From: Lunularia cruciata
Taxonomy: Eukaryota > Streptophyta > Marchantiopsida > Lunulariales > Lunulariaceae
Direction: 5' to 3'
NCBI GenBank assembly: GCA_948567375.1
Contig: OX419759.1
Coordinates: 225,303-289,302 of the forward strand
Length of the DNA stretch: 64,000 nucleotides
Below are positions 1-9,559 of this stretch, piece after piece. The translations under genes were made by a program, and so were the position numbers. Position 1 is the first letter of the stretch; every line of letters begins with the position of its first letter. The notes beneath the pieces were generated by a model. That model did no database searches, was not told the origin of the DNA, and saw only the letters and a list, made by a program, of their open reading frames with translations.

Positions 1-909
1 CCATTTGAGAAATGGGGGATTGATTTTGTGGGTCCCATTCAACCAGTGACCCAAGTCACCGGAAAGCGACACATTTTGGTTTGCACTGACTATGCTACCA
101 AGATGGTCGAAGTTGAAGCAACTCACAGAGATGATGCTGAAATTGTGGCACAATTTTCTTTTGAAACATCATCTCCCGATATGGGTGTCCTCTAGAATTG
201 GTCAATGATCGATGAACACATTTTTTGAACTTTGTAATGGAGGCGTTAACCAAGTACTTTTAGATTAAACATCAGAAGACAACTCCTTATAACCCAAAGG
301 AAAATGGCTTAACGGAAAAGGCAAATAGGTTACTTTGCAAAATTTTGAATAAGGTGACTGTCAATTATGCCTATGATTGGGATACAAAATTACCAGCTGT
401 GTTGTGGGCATATCAAACAACAGAAAATATTACAACCAAACAAACTCCATACTTCTTGACATATGGCTTGCGTCTCATACTACCAGTTGAATTTGAAGTA
501 CCGATTTGTCGGATTCTTTGCAAAGAACAATTGTCGGAGGAAGAAAGTCAAGATCTTTGGATTCATCAACTAATGTGGTTAGAAGAGAAAAGAGACGATG
601 CAATGCAAACCACAAAGGAAGTACAAGCACAGAGGAAAGTCAGGCACAATAAGCGAATTCAAGCCTATGGCTATACGTGAAGGAGATTTGGTTTTGTTAT
701 ATGACAATTGCCAAATATGTTTTCTAGGAAAGTTGCATTTGAGATGGATGGGTCCCTAGCGAGTTCTTCATCTTTATAAAAATGGGTCCATGCAGCTTGT
801 AGACTTGGAAGGTAATCCTTTTGCCACTCGAGTAAATAGGTAGAGAGTTCGGAGATATTGGACCATAGACTCGGAAGTCTCTAAGACACCTGATGTCTAT
901 GTTCACTAG
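1..909 (+). pseudogene. Decayed Ty3/gypsy integrase (end of pol), truncated by window edge
   Basis: Conceptual translation shows the integrase core: WGIDFVGP with the first catalytic Asp near base 30, then ICTDYATK-like sequence, a decayed middle, and TTPYNPKENGLTEKANRLL around 280-335 carrying the catalytic Glu. The integrase C-terminal domain follows (GDLVLLYDN, LRWMGP, NGSMQLVDLEG) and ends near 909. Several frameshifts and stops (for example around 195-245) break the frame, so this is dead. The WGIDFVGP and LRWMGP style is that of the Athila/Tat/Ogre branch of plant gypsy elements (established family knowledge). It lies directly before a polypurine tract and a family-1 LTR, so it is most simply the pol end of a family-1 element. 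Gag, protease and RT lie outside the window. Confidence 0.88.
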
Positions 910-920
910 GACGCTCACAT

Positions 921-935
921 TTGAGGGAGGGGGTA
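921..935 (+). other. Polypurine tract of family-1 element
   Basis: The G-rich run TTGAGGGAGGGGGTA sits between the end of the integrase frame and the LTR start TGTGGTGCCCACA at 936. This is the expected place and composition for the plus-strand primer of reverse transcription. It fixes the element's orientation as plus and identifies the following LTR as a 3' LTR. Confidence 0.8.
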
Positions 936-1046
936 TGTGGTGCCCACATTTTTTGTTTTTTCAAAATAGAGAAGAAGAAGTGTATAGTGAAGTCGGATTG
1001 CGCCTGTATGGCCAAAGAAGGTGAAGAAAAGAGTCTTCAAGATGAA

Positions 1047-1070
1047 ACCCAAAGTAAAGTGACTTTGGGT
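1047..1070 (+). promoter_or_regulatory. ACCCAAAGT inverted repeat in family-1 U3
   Basis: ACCCAAAGT at 1047-1055 and its reverse complement ACTTTGGGT at 1062-1070 form a 9-bp inverted repeat with a 6-nt spacer. A third ACCCAAAGT is at 1111-1119. The pair recurs at the same place in other family-1 copies, for example near 34050-34080 (minus copy) and 45945-45980. It lies 250-300 bp before the TATA box, so a transcription-factor site is a reasonable inference; nothing in the sequence proves it. Confidence 0.35.
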
Positions 1071-1318
1071 CATGAGGCAAAGTACTCAGAAATTGCCCAA
1101 TCAGCAGACAACCCAAAGTAAGGAGTCTTTGTATCAAGAGGAGTTCAACCCGAGGCGAAGTCAGTCTAACAACCTTTCGTTGGGGCGAGAAATTCAATAA
1201 GGGACCATTCAAAAGTGGCAGTCCATATGCGCAAAGTACAATTGACAGTGGCAGGTGCATGTAGGAGGTGTGATTTCTTGGTAGAAACTCGAATTGAAGA
1301 GAGACGAAGAAAGCCCAA

Positions 1319-1328
1319 CTCTATAAAA
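1319..1328 (+). promoter_or_regulatory. TATA box of family-1 LTR
   Basis: CTCTATAAAAATTGGGC, with the matching CTCTATAAAAATCAGGC in the copy near 37438 and the reverse complement near 33795-33815 in a minus copy. Its position, about 385 bp inside the LTR and about 160 bp before the first ATG of the LTR frame, suggests that transcription starts between them, so the U3/R border would be near 1350. Confidence 0.55.
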
Positions 1329-1486
1329 ATTGGGCTCACGACAAAGCAATGTCGAGCAATTTTCCTTTGCCATTGAGAAGTTGTCCTACAGGTGATTGTG
1401 GGAAGGGAAATAGAGTTGAAGATGCGCTAGTGTGTAAGGGAGAAGTCAAGAGAGTAAAACCGAGAGATAGCAAGAAAGCAAGAGAG

Positions 1487-3690
1487 ATGGGAGGAGGAAA
1501 GAAGAACTCCAAATTTGTAGTGAGGAATCATGCAATTCGGAGGTTAGATGTAATCGCAAGAATCAAAGTCTTGAGCCGACTTTGGATTACGTTCTTGGCA
1601 TGGAATTGGAATGTTAGTTTTCCAGGTTTCATGATTGAGATCATCGAGAGCAAGTGTCTCAATGGGCCCAAGGAAGAAGGGAAGAGAGGAAATCCGGCTC
1701 GCTAGACAGAGTTGGATTGGAGATTTGTACTTGGAAAGGAAGTAGGTGCGGAGCAGGGTGCCACGTTCTTGGGGAAGGGAGAGATAGCCAAAGAAATCCA
1801 AGAAGTGAGGGATGCATTCTTGTCAAAGTGGACGAAGAATGGATACAAAGTAGAGAGCTATAAAGATCCTATCAAGAGGGGGATTGTGAGTGCTTTGATG
1901 GCAATCCTGAACCCGGAGAGAACAACCTATGTGATAAACACCAAGCGGTGTTCTTTCACAAATTGTTTGTAGGAGAACCAATAAATTGGGCGAGGTGCTT
2001 CCATAGAAGGACGCAACAAATGGTATGGAATTTACGGGATAAATCACCTCCACATTACATCGTGCCGTTTGCAGCACACTTCTACCTCGGGTTGAATTTG
2101 CTGAACTTGGTGGAGTGAACTCAAATGGTGTTGCATTTCCATCCCGACTTAAGAAGAGAAGTCGATGTAGAGGAACAACAGTACATCCTTCAAATCTGAA
2201 GCACAGACAAGAACTACAAGAAGACGGAGAAGAATATGGAGATAGAATCGAGTACTCCAAAATCCAAGAAGCAAAGTCGGCAGGCCAAAGCCAAAGACAA
2301 GACAAAACCTCAAAAGACCAGGAGAGGAAACCCGAGGTGAGGAATGCTGGTGATCAAGTCAGAAGATGAAGACTTGGAAGGTGAAGCCGACTTCAAGTCC
2401 AAAGATTTGGAACGTGAGGAGGAACCCAAGCTAGCGCTACAAAGTGAAGATACGAGTAGCGATAGTGATGAAGGTAGAGAAATGACGTCGGTGCCAACTG
2501 CTGTAGAGGAGGAAGAAGAAGTGCAGGCGGAGATCAAGGCTGAGGACAACACAAAGTTGGGAGATGAGATACCTGAGGCCGAAGAAAAGAAGATTGCCAT
2601 TCAGAGGGGAGTCCGCTCAAGATGCAAGGCAAAGTGTGATGCAGGTCCAAGTAAAGTAAAAGAAGAAATGAATGAAAGCTTGGGAAGCGAGGCGTCAGTT
2701 CCGATACAAAGACTGTAGAGACAAAGGCAAGTATCGGGCAAACAAGAAGTGAGAAGAGAGATTGCTAAGCAAGAGGAGGTAGTAGCGGGCGATGGAGTAG
2801 AGTACATGTGGGAGATCGTGTGTCCACTGCTGGTGAAATTGGAGCACAGGAAGAAGGAAATGCAGTCAACTTGTCCAGCGTCCAAGTTTTGTAGGTCTTA
2901 GCGAGATTAGAAGAAGAGAACTTGGAGTTGAAGAAAATCATCACCCAAGGTGAGGAGGAAAGTGAAGTACTGCAAGCGGAGGCAGTAGTAAAGACTCAAG
3001 TAATTGAAGACTTGAAGAGAGAAGTGAGATATCAAGAGGAGCTTGTTAAGAAGAGTGACATAGCGAGGGAAAAACAAGTAGTAGAGTATGAGATTTTGAA
3101 GCAGCAGTTTGCTGATTCAAGAGTAGAACTTATCCATGCTATGGTGAGGGTAGCAGCGAAGAAACAAGAGCTTGATAGAGTCATAGAGAGTGTAGAAGAG
3201 AAGAAACAACTCTGGCAAAGGGAGTTAGCAGCACAATATAGGGAAGAAGAGAGATTACAAGAGTTACTTTGTAATCAAGAGGAGAAGATTGTACAGAAGG
3301 AGAAGGAAATGGTGAAAGCCGAGTTTGAAGTAGAGTTGGTGATGTATAGGGAGGATTGGCTTGCAGATCGAGAGCAAGAAAGAAAAATGCGATTGGAGCC
3401 ATTGAAAGAGATTGTCCTCAGGATGAACACGATGTTAAGTACAGAGGCCAGCGTTCAAATTGAAGAAACAAGGCTGCACGAGTTGAAATTGTTGGTGCAG
3501 GAGACAAGGTGAAGACAGGCGAAAGATACAGATTTGAATCCGTTGTTGATAAGTCTCAGGACTTGTGTAGATAGGAAGATATTAGAGGTAGAAGATAATA
3601 TTGTGATTAGATTAGACTTAGTAAAGTTGGAGATAGATAAACTTTGGAAGGATGTTAGAGCAAAACCCAAAGTAGATGAAGTAGGAGTAC
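1487..3690 (+). pseudogene. LTR-embedded coiled-coil frame, copy A (decayed)
   Basis: Starts at ATG 1487 (MGGGKKNSKFVVRNHAIRR). The first part is a globular domain with motifs shared by all copies: RLDVIARIKVLSRL, ITFLAWNWN, EGKRGNPAR, SYKDPIK, VPFAAHFYLGLNLLN. A Lys/Glu-rich linker follows (about 2200-2750), then a long coiled coil (about 2920-3500) with heptad-like runs such as EEERLQELLCNQEEKIVQK. The C-terminal tail is cut at GVQ-like sequence near 3690, where a deletion joins it to non-coding LTR. Stops and frameshifts occur at about 1704, 1970, 2117 and 3510. It is not a host gene, because the same frame lies inside every near-full-length family-1 LTR. I do not recognise the N-terminal domain with certainty; a distant relation to the plant transposon-protein domain found in Athila-type elements is a guess. 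Confidence 0.7.
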
Positions 3691-4394
3691 ATTAGGAAGA
3701 TAACTGTCAAGTGCTTCACTATTTAAGAGTGGCATTTGCAGTCTTATGTTGTTCAGTGCTCATAATTCTGAGAATAGATAAAGCAAAGTGTTGTGAAGTA
3801 GTGCTCGTCGCTTAAGCTTTATTCCAAGTATCAACGTTGTGATTGTGTTTATGAGTGTGTGGAGAAATTCAAAGTGCAAGTCAATGTGCTTGTTGGATGT
3901 TGGATTCTGCAGCCTTGATCTTCATTCTATGTGTTTGATCCTAAGTGAAGTGCAATCAAAGCAATGCCTTGACAGATCTGAGAGGAATTGTAGTGTTGGC
4001 AGTATTCTGCATTTGTGATTGCAGTGCAAGGTTGATGTGAAGCAATTTTGATCAAGGAAGTTGTGCCTTCAATGGAGGGTGGAACACAATTTTGAAGCAA
4101 AGTCGTTTTGTAGTGAAGTGCCATTTTTGGGAGAGCCTGAATCATCACAATCAAGATTATTTGGAAAGAATTGATGGAGTTGTGATTAAGGAATGTTACT
4201 TTGTGACAAGGCTGCAAATCAGTGCTTGTTACTCTCTTCTAGGTGAGGTTTCTACCTAAGAGACTAAAGAAGAACTCAAGAAGAACTGAAATTATTACTT
4301 TGCTTTGTATTTGACCAATTCTGACTCGTATCTCTACGGGAACAAACTTTACTTGCTTGATTACCACAAAAGTGATATTTTCTGGGTTGCCACA

Positions 4395-4989
4395 AGCTCA
4401 CTCCTCCCCTTTCCCTCTCAAAGTGCAACTCCCCCAAGAAAGTTCCTAGTCAGCTCGTTTCACAAGCTCCTTCCCTCAAAAAAAATTCCTTTGTTTCTCT
4501 TCACAAGATCTCCCAAAATTTTATTTTATTTTATTTATCTCTACCTTGTTGACTCCCTTGTCATCAACTATCTTTCAAAGGTTCTCCCTACATCATTAAC
4601 TCCATTGTTATCAGCAATATCAGCCAGAAGTATTCCCTCAAACCCTTCTCCTTCAACCCTTCCTTCTTTGTCACTTCTTCTATTAGCACTATTTTCCCGC
4701 AAGATCTCTCAAAGCATTCCCTAATTAATAAATAAATAAATAACTAAAAAAGAAGAAGAAGCTTCCAAGACCCAAGTAACCTGAAAAAAGTAGTCTTGAG
4801 CCCGTGCAACATAAATCTAAGCCCCTAGAATGTGTAACTCCAAAGAACTCCCATTTTCCATGCAAACTAATAAAAACTTATGAGTTTATGCCTCATTTTT
4901 GAGCTTTCAAGCTCACAAAAAATTAACAAAACTTCTGATCTCACAATGGTATGAAGAATATTCCCAAGATACAATAACTAAAAAAGCTT
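4395..4989. other. Unassigned AT-rich sequence between repeats
   Basis: About 600 bp with no convincing coding signal. It contains a short (AATA)n run at 4726-4744 and a purine-rich stretch after it. It is neither family-1 LTR nor family-2 LTR sequence, and may be the original insertion target or the remains of another element. Confidence 0.4.
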
Positions 4990-5279
4990 AGGAGGTGAAA
5001 GTAGGACCAATCTAGTGTGAGTTGGGCTTAGAAAGTGAAATTGAAGGTGGAGTTAGGAACCCATCTTTGTAAATTTATGATTTGGAGAAACCCATCATTT
5101 CTATTTGGCTCAAGTGAAGAGTTAGTAGACGTTTTGATGGTCAGCCAACTTTAGAGATTTACATCAGATTTATGTTAGATTTTGTGAAGGTTTATGTTAT
5201 ATTATGGCAAGAAGAACTTTGATCCCATTTTTAGTGATCCTTGTAGCTCAAGAATGTACTCTGGTTATATCAAATGCCA
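4990..5279 (+). mobile_element. Fragment of family-2 5' LTR (3' part only)
   Basis: Matches the last part of the family-2 LTR at 23990-24585 (shared phrases such as GAGTTGGGCT, GAAATTGAAGGT, ATGATTTGGAGAAACCC) with many differences. It ends in TATATCAAATGCCA just before a primer binding site. The 5' part of this LTR is missing. Confidence 0.65.
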
Positions 5280-5281
5280 AA

Positions 5282-5298
5282 TGATGGCAGAGTCAGTC
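5282..5298 (+). other. Family-2 primer binding site (tRNA-Met type)
   Basis: TGATGGCAGAGTCAGTC starts 2 nt after the LTR end GCCA. The second copy at 24588 reads TGGTGGCAGAGTCAGTC. Plant elements primed by methionine tRNA typically have TGGTATCAGAGCCAG here (established knowledge), so this is that class with three or four changes. The equal spacing in both copies supports the call. Confidence 0.55.
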
Positions 5299-5355
5299 CG
5301 GTGTTGATTTATGAGATGGAAGGTTTTTGTTTAGCTTTCTTGGGATTGGACTCCA

Positions 5356-7240
5356 TGTGACAACCCGGCAAATATCACTTTTGCGGTAATCAGGTAAGTA
5401 AACTTCGTTCCTGCAGAGATACGAGTCAAAAATATCCAAATACAAAGCAAAGTAACACTTTAGTTCTTCTTGGTTGCGTCTTTAATCTCTTAGGTAGAAA
5501 CTACACCCAAAAGAAAGTAACAAGCACTGATTTGCAGTCTTGTCACAAAGTAACACTCCTTAATCACAAATCCTTCAATTCTCTCCAAACAATCTTGATT
5601 ATGATGATTCAGGCTCTCCAAAAAATGGCACTTCACTACAAAACAATTTCGCCTCAAAACCATGTTCCACCTCTCCACTGAAGGTACAACTTCTTGGATT
5701 GAAATTGCTTCACATTAACCTCGCACTGCACTCACAAATGCAGAATACTACCAACCCTACAATTCCTCTCAAATCTGTCAAGGCATTGCTTCAATTGCAC
5801 TTCACTCAAGATCAAACACACGGAACAAAGATCAAGGCTATGGAATCCAACATCCAACAAGCACACTGACTTGCACTTTGAATTTCTCTAAACACTCACA
5901 AACACAATCACAAAGTTGATACTCAGAATCAAGCTCAAGCGACAAGCACTGCTTCACAGCACTTTGCTTTATCTATTCTCAAAAATAATGAGCACTAAAC
6001 AACAATTCTTTGCGAATGCCACTCTTAAATAGTGAATCAATCGACAGTTCTAACAACTAGACTGTTCTACAACAACTTTCCTAACCTGCAGATCCGAAAT
6101 GACAATGCACCTCTTCATATCTGCCTCTTCAAATCTCAAAACTGTTACTATTCCGATCCGAGGTCTACTTCTTCCTCGGCTTTCAAACCCGAACCCGAAG
6201 TAATTTTACTTCCTACTACTCTGTCCTCGGGTTTCACAACTCCTTATTCCTCCACTAATTCTAACATTTCTTCTTCCTGATATGAAATTCATATCATAGT
6301 TAAGCCTTCTAAATCTCTATCTCTCAATCCACTCTTCTCTAAAGTGTCAAATGTCAAACGTGAAGACACTTGCATTCCTATCTCTCTTACCTCGGGTTTA
6401 ACTACTATCAATTTCTTTACTAATTCTATCATCATCAAAAATTGTAATTGAAAGTATGAATACACTATCTACACCTTCAATTTGTAACCCACTTTCCCCT
6501 AATCACTCATGTAACTGACCCGAAGACACTTACTGACTGATCTTGCACTTTGGGTTTACTCACTATTGCTATTTCTCCTTCAATTCATGTTCCATCTTCA
6601 ATCAGAATTGAAATTGAAATCATGGGTATCCTAACTATCTTCTTTCCATACTCTAACTTTCTTTAATACCTCTAGCAAGATTCTCAAAGTCACCTTCACT
6701 GCACTCCAAGGTCCGCCTACCTTGGGTTGAATCATATTTTTCTTAAGGTAAAGTCTTTAGACCCAAAGTCATGTAAATCCAAAGTCCGAAGTACAAAGTC
6801 CGAAGTCACATTGACCCGAAGAACCTCAACTCAAAGTACATCTACTCCTCAAACTTCAAATGCTTGTAACTTCTTGTAAATACCTCTAAACTCTGCAATT
6901 TTGGTGGCAATGGAAAGCCCTGAACGAGACGCTTCCAATGAGCTATAAAACGCTTGATTTGGAGTTGTGGTCATTGAGATATGGCCCCCGTAGTATTCCT
7001 GACCTGTAACCTTCATTCCTCCTTCGTCGTTTAATCCAAGTTTTTCCTCCTCTCACATGAAGTAAGCTTCTTCACGTCTGATCCAATCTGAGTCCTTCTT
7101 CCTCTTACATGAAGTCAACTTCTTTGGGTCTGATCAAACACAAGTTTCCACTCATTTCTTCTTCATTTGGTTTCAATTTGGTTTTAGCAAAGGCATTTCT
7201 TCTTCAAAACTCGTCCAAAATGAAAAATGTGGGTACCACA
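5356..7240 (-). mobile_element. Family-1 solo LTR (copy B), internally deleted to 1.9 kb
   Basis: On the plus strand it begins TGTGACAACCCGGC and ends GGGTACCACA, the reverse complement of the family-1 LTR ends. Flanks are CTCCA (5351-5355) and CTCCC (7241-7245), a 5-bp target duplication with one mismatch. The equivalent uninterrupted site is present in the second family-2 copy near 24645-24675. Both ends of the LTR are kept, but nearly all of the coiled-coil frame is gone; only traces of its C-terminal tail remain at about 6150-6620. Confidence 0.85.
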
Positions 7241-8751
7241 CTCCCTCCATTCTTTGCTTTTTGTTTGTGTGAGGTGCTTTGAAGTTAGAGTGTTGATGCT
7301 TTGGTGTGCTCTTGATAGTGAGGCTAGAGTAATGATGAGTCAAACTACCTATGTTTCTCTTTGGTGAGGTAAGAAGTGATGACTTGCAGACCGTGAGAGT
7401 GTGTGTTGTGATGGTAAGTTACAGATTGCCCTTTCTCCTTGTGTAGTTGTAGTAGTTAGAGTTACATTAGTCAGTGACATTAGGTTGGTGGTATTGGCAC
7501 TTGGAGGTGTTGACACTTGGTGATGATTCTTGTTGGAGTACTTGTGGTGGTTTTAGTTGCATGTTGCAGTTCTTGGTTACTTTTGTCACGACAAAGTTAT
7601 TTGGAGATTCTAGAGGAGATACTACTATATTATGTAGTGGAGCTATAGAGACAATATTGGTCTCTGAACTATGTCTCCCATCAATTCAGGCTCAATTTCT
7701 AGGAGTTGATTGGCTCTACCCACAAGTTCTAGCTCTAGTAGCATTGGTGGGTCTCTCGGAGATGGTGCTACTACAAGTGGATGGACTACTACAAGGGGTG
7801 TTTAGTACTAGGGTTTAACCCCATGGGGGAGTTCTTCTAGTGTTTGAGGTAGAACTACCAAGCAGTGCGGATTGACAAGTTAAGGAGCTTGCAAGAGTTC
7901 TAGCAGAAGGTTGGAGAGAGCCTATGCAAGGCATACACTTGCATGAGATGGCTGATCAGTTTCACTCGTAGAGTTATTGGGGCCCAAACAGTCCAATTTT
8001 GGTATGGGATACTAGACAAGGAGTTACAATGTAGAATTTGAGATGTTATGTTGCTATATGCTACTTTGCCTACTTTGCCTACTTTGGTCGTGGTCTTTGG
8101 TTTGGCTAAGTGTATGGTGGAGGAGAGAGTGGTGACAGAGAGTGGAGGAGAGAGTGGATTTGGTAGAGAGACCTCATCCACAATTGTTACTTTTTCCAAA
8201 GTGTAGTAGAGTGTACCACGCCATGTTGGTTTTTGAGGACAAGATGGACAACCTAGATCCTATAGACTAAGTGGAAGGTCTAGTGTGGCCAAATGCTTAC
8301 CAAACGCCTACCAGGTAAGCAGCAACTAGTGAGTGGTGGTGTTGCTTGTTGGACTTGTGGTGGACCTCATCATAAGAGAGAGTCCCCTCAAAGCAATGGA
8401 CTTGATACCTCTAGTGCATCACAGCCAACATAGAGACAATGTGAGCATTGCCATAGATTGGTCACACTAGTGACTAATGTTTTGACCTACACCCGGAGTT
8501 ATGGAGTGGTAGAGCTACTGTGGCAGTGATAGAGGAGGTCCAAGTCATGGAGGATGAGGTGGTAGAGGATCCACACCTAGTAGAGGTGCAGTATCTGCCC
8601 TTACTTATGATACAACCATGGCTACTTAGATTGAGCAGTTGGAGCAGAGATTGGCTAGCATGGCCATAGCTCAAAGGACATCAAATTTGGGTGCACGAGC
8701 TTCTACCTCATATGTTGGTGATAGAGATGCCTTGGATTTCATGTGTGGAGT
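7241..8751 (+). pseudogene. Family-2 leader and gag remnant (first copy)
   Basis: Continues family-2 sequence interrupted at 5355. The leader (about 7241-7860) matches 24675-25600 of the second copy. A capsid-like segment follows (REPMQGIHLHEMADQF at about 7918-7965). A retroviral zinc knuckle is at 8347-8385: CWTCGGPHHKRE, spacing C-x2-C-x3-H-x4-C, with the last Cys changed to Ser here but still Cys in the second copy (26062-26100). Stops are frequent and no intact gag is possible. The sequence is cut at 8751 by a family-1 insertion and resumes at 16629. Confidence 0.65.
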
Positions 8752-9559
8752 TTTGACAACCTGTCAAATATCACTTTTGTGGTAATCAAGTAAGTAAAGT
8801 TTATTCCCACAGAGATACTAGTCAGAATTGGTCAAATACAAAGTCAAACAATAACAATCTCAATTCTTCTTGGTTGTGTCTTGAATCTCTCAGGTAGCAA
8901 CTATACCTAGAAGAGAGTAACAAGCACTAACTTGTAGCCTTGTCACACTTAATCACAACTCCATCAATTCTTCCCAAACAATCTTGATTGTGATGATTTA
9001 GATTCTCCTAAAAATAACACTTCACTACAAAATGACTACTTTGCCTCAAAATTGTGTTCCACCCCTCCACTGAAGGCACAACTTCTTTGATTGAAATTGC
9101 TTCACATCAACACTACGCTACACTCACAACTACAGAATACTACCAACACTACAATTCCTCTCAGATCTGTCAAGGCATTGCTCAGATTGCACTTCACTCA
9201 AGATCAAACACATGGAATGAAGATCAGGCTGCAGAATCTAACATCCAACACACTGTGATTTGCACTTCAAAATTCTCCACATACTCACAACCACACACAC
9301 AATGTTGATACTCAGAATCAAGCTCAAGCGACAAGCACTAAAATCAGCACTTTGCTTTATCTATTCTTAGAAATTATGAATATTGAACAACATATGAGTG
9401 CAAATGCAACCTTCAAATAGTAAAACAATTAACAGTTACTAACAACTCTATATTTTTACAACAACTCTCCTAATTGCAGATCCAAAATGACAATGCAACT
9501 CTTCATATCTGCCTCTTCAAATCTCAAAATTGTTACTACTCCGATCCGATGTCTACTTC

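Larger units (their letters stand above)
936..4394 (+). mobile_element. Family-1 3' LTR (copy A), 3.46 kb
   Basis: Begins TGTGGTGCCCACATTTTTTG right after a polypurine tract and ends GGGTTGCCACA, so the termini are TGTG and CACA. The same start and end are found in eight other copies in this window. Layout: about 385 bp of U3-like sequence, a TATA box at about 1321, a decayed long frame (1487-3690), then about 700 bp of non-coding sequence that is highly conserved between copies. It is shorter than the 3.7-kb copies because the end of the coding frame and adjacent sequence are deleted near 3692. No polyprotein follows it; the flank at 4395 is unrelated. Confidence 0.88.

Noticed and set aside
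2922..3512. A host coiled-coil (SMC- or myosin-like) gene
   Set aside because: The frame lies inside a family-1 LTR and recurs in six other LTR copies in both orientations, so it belongs to the transposon.
7474..7818. 114-codon frame in the family-2 leader
   Set aside because: The paralogous sequence near 24900-25600 does not keep it open, and no motif is seen.
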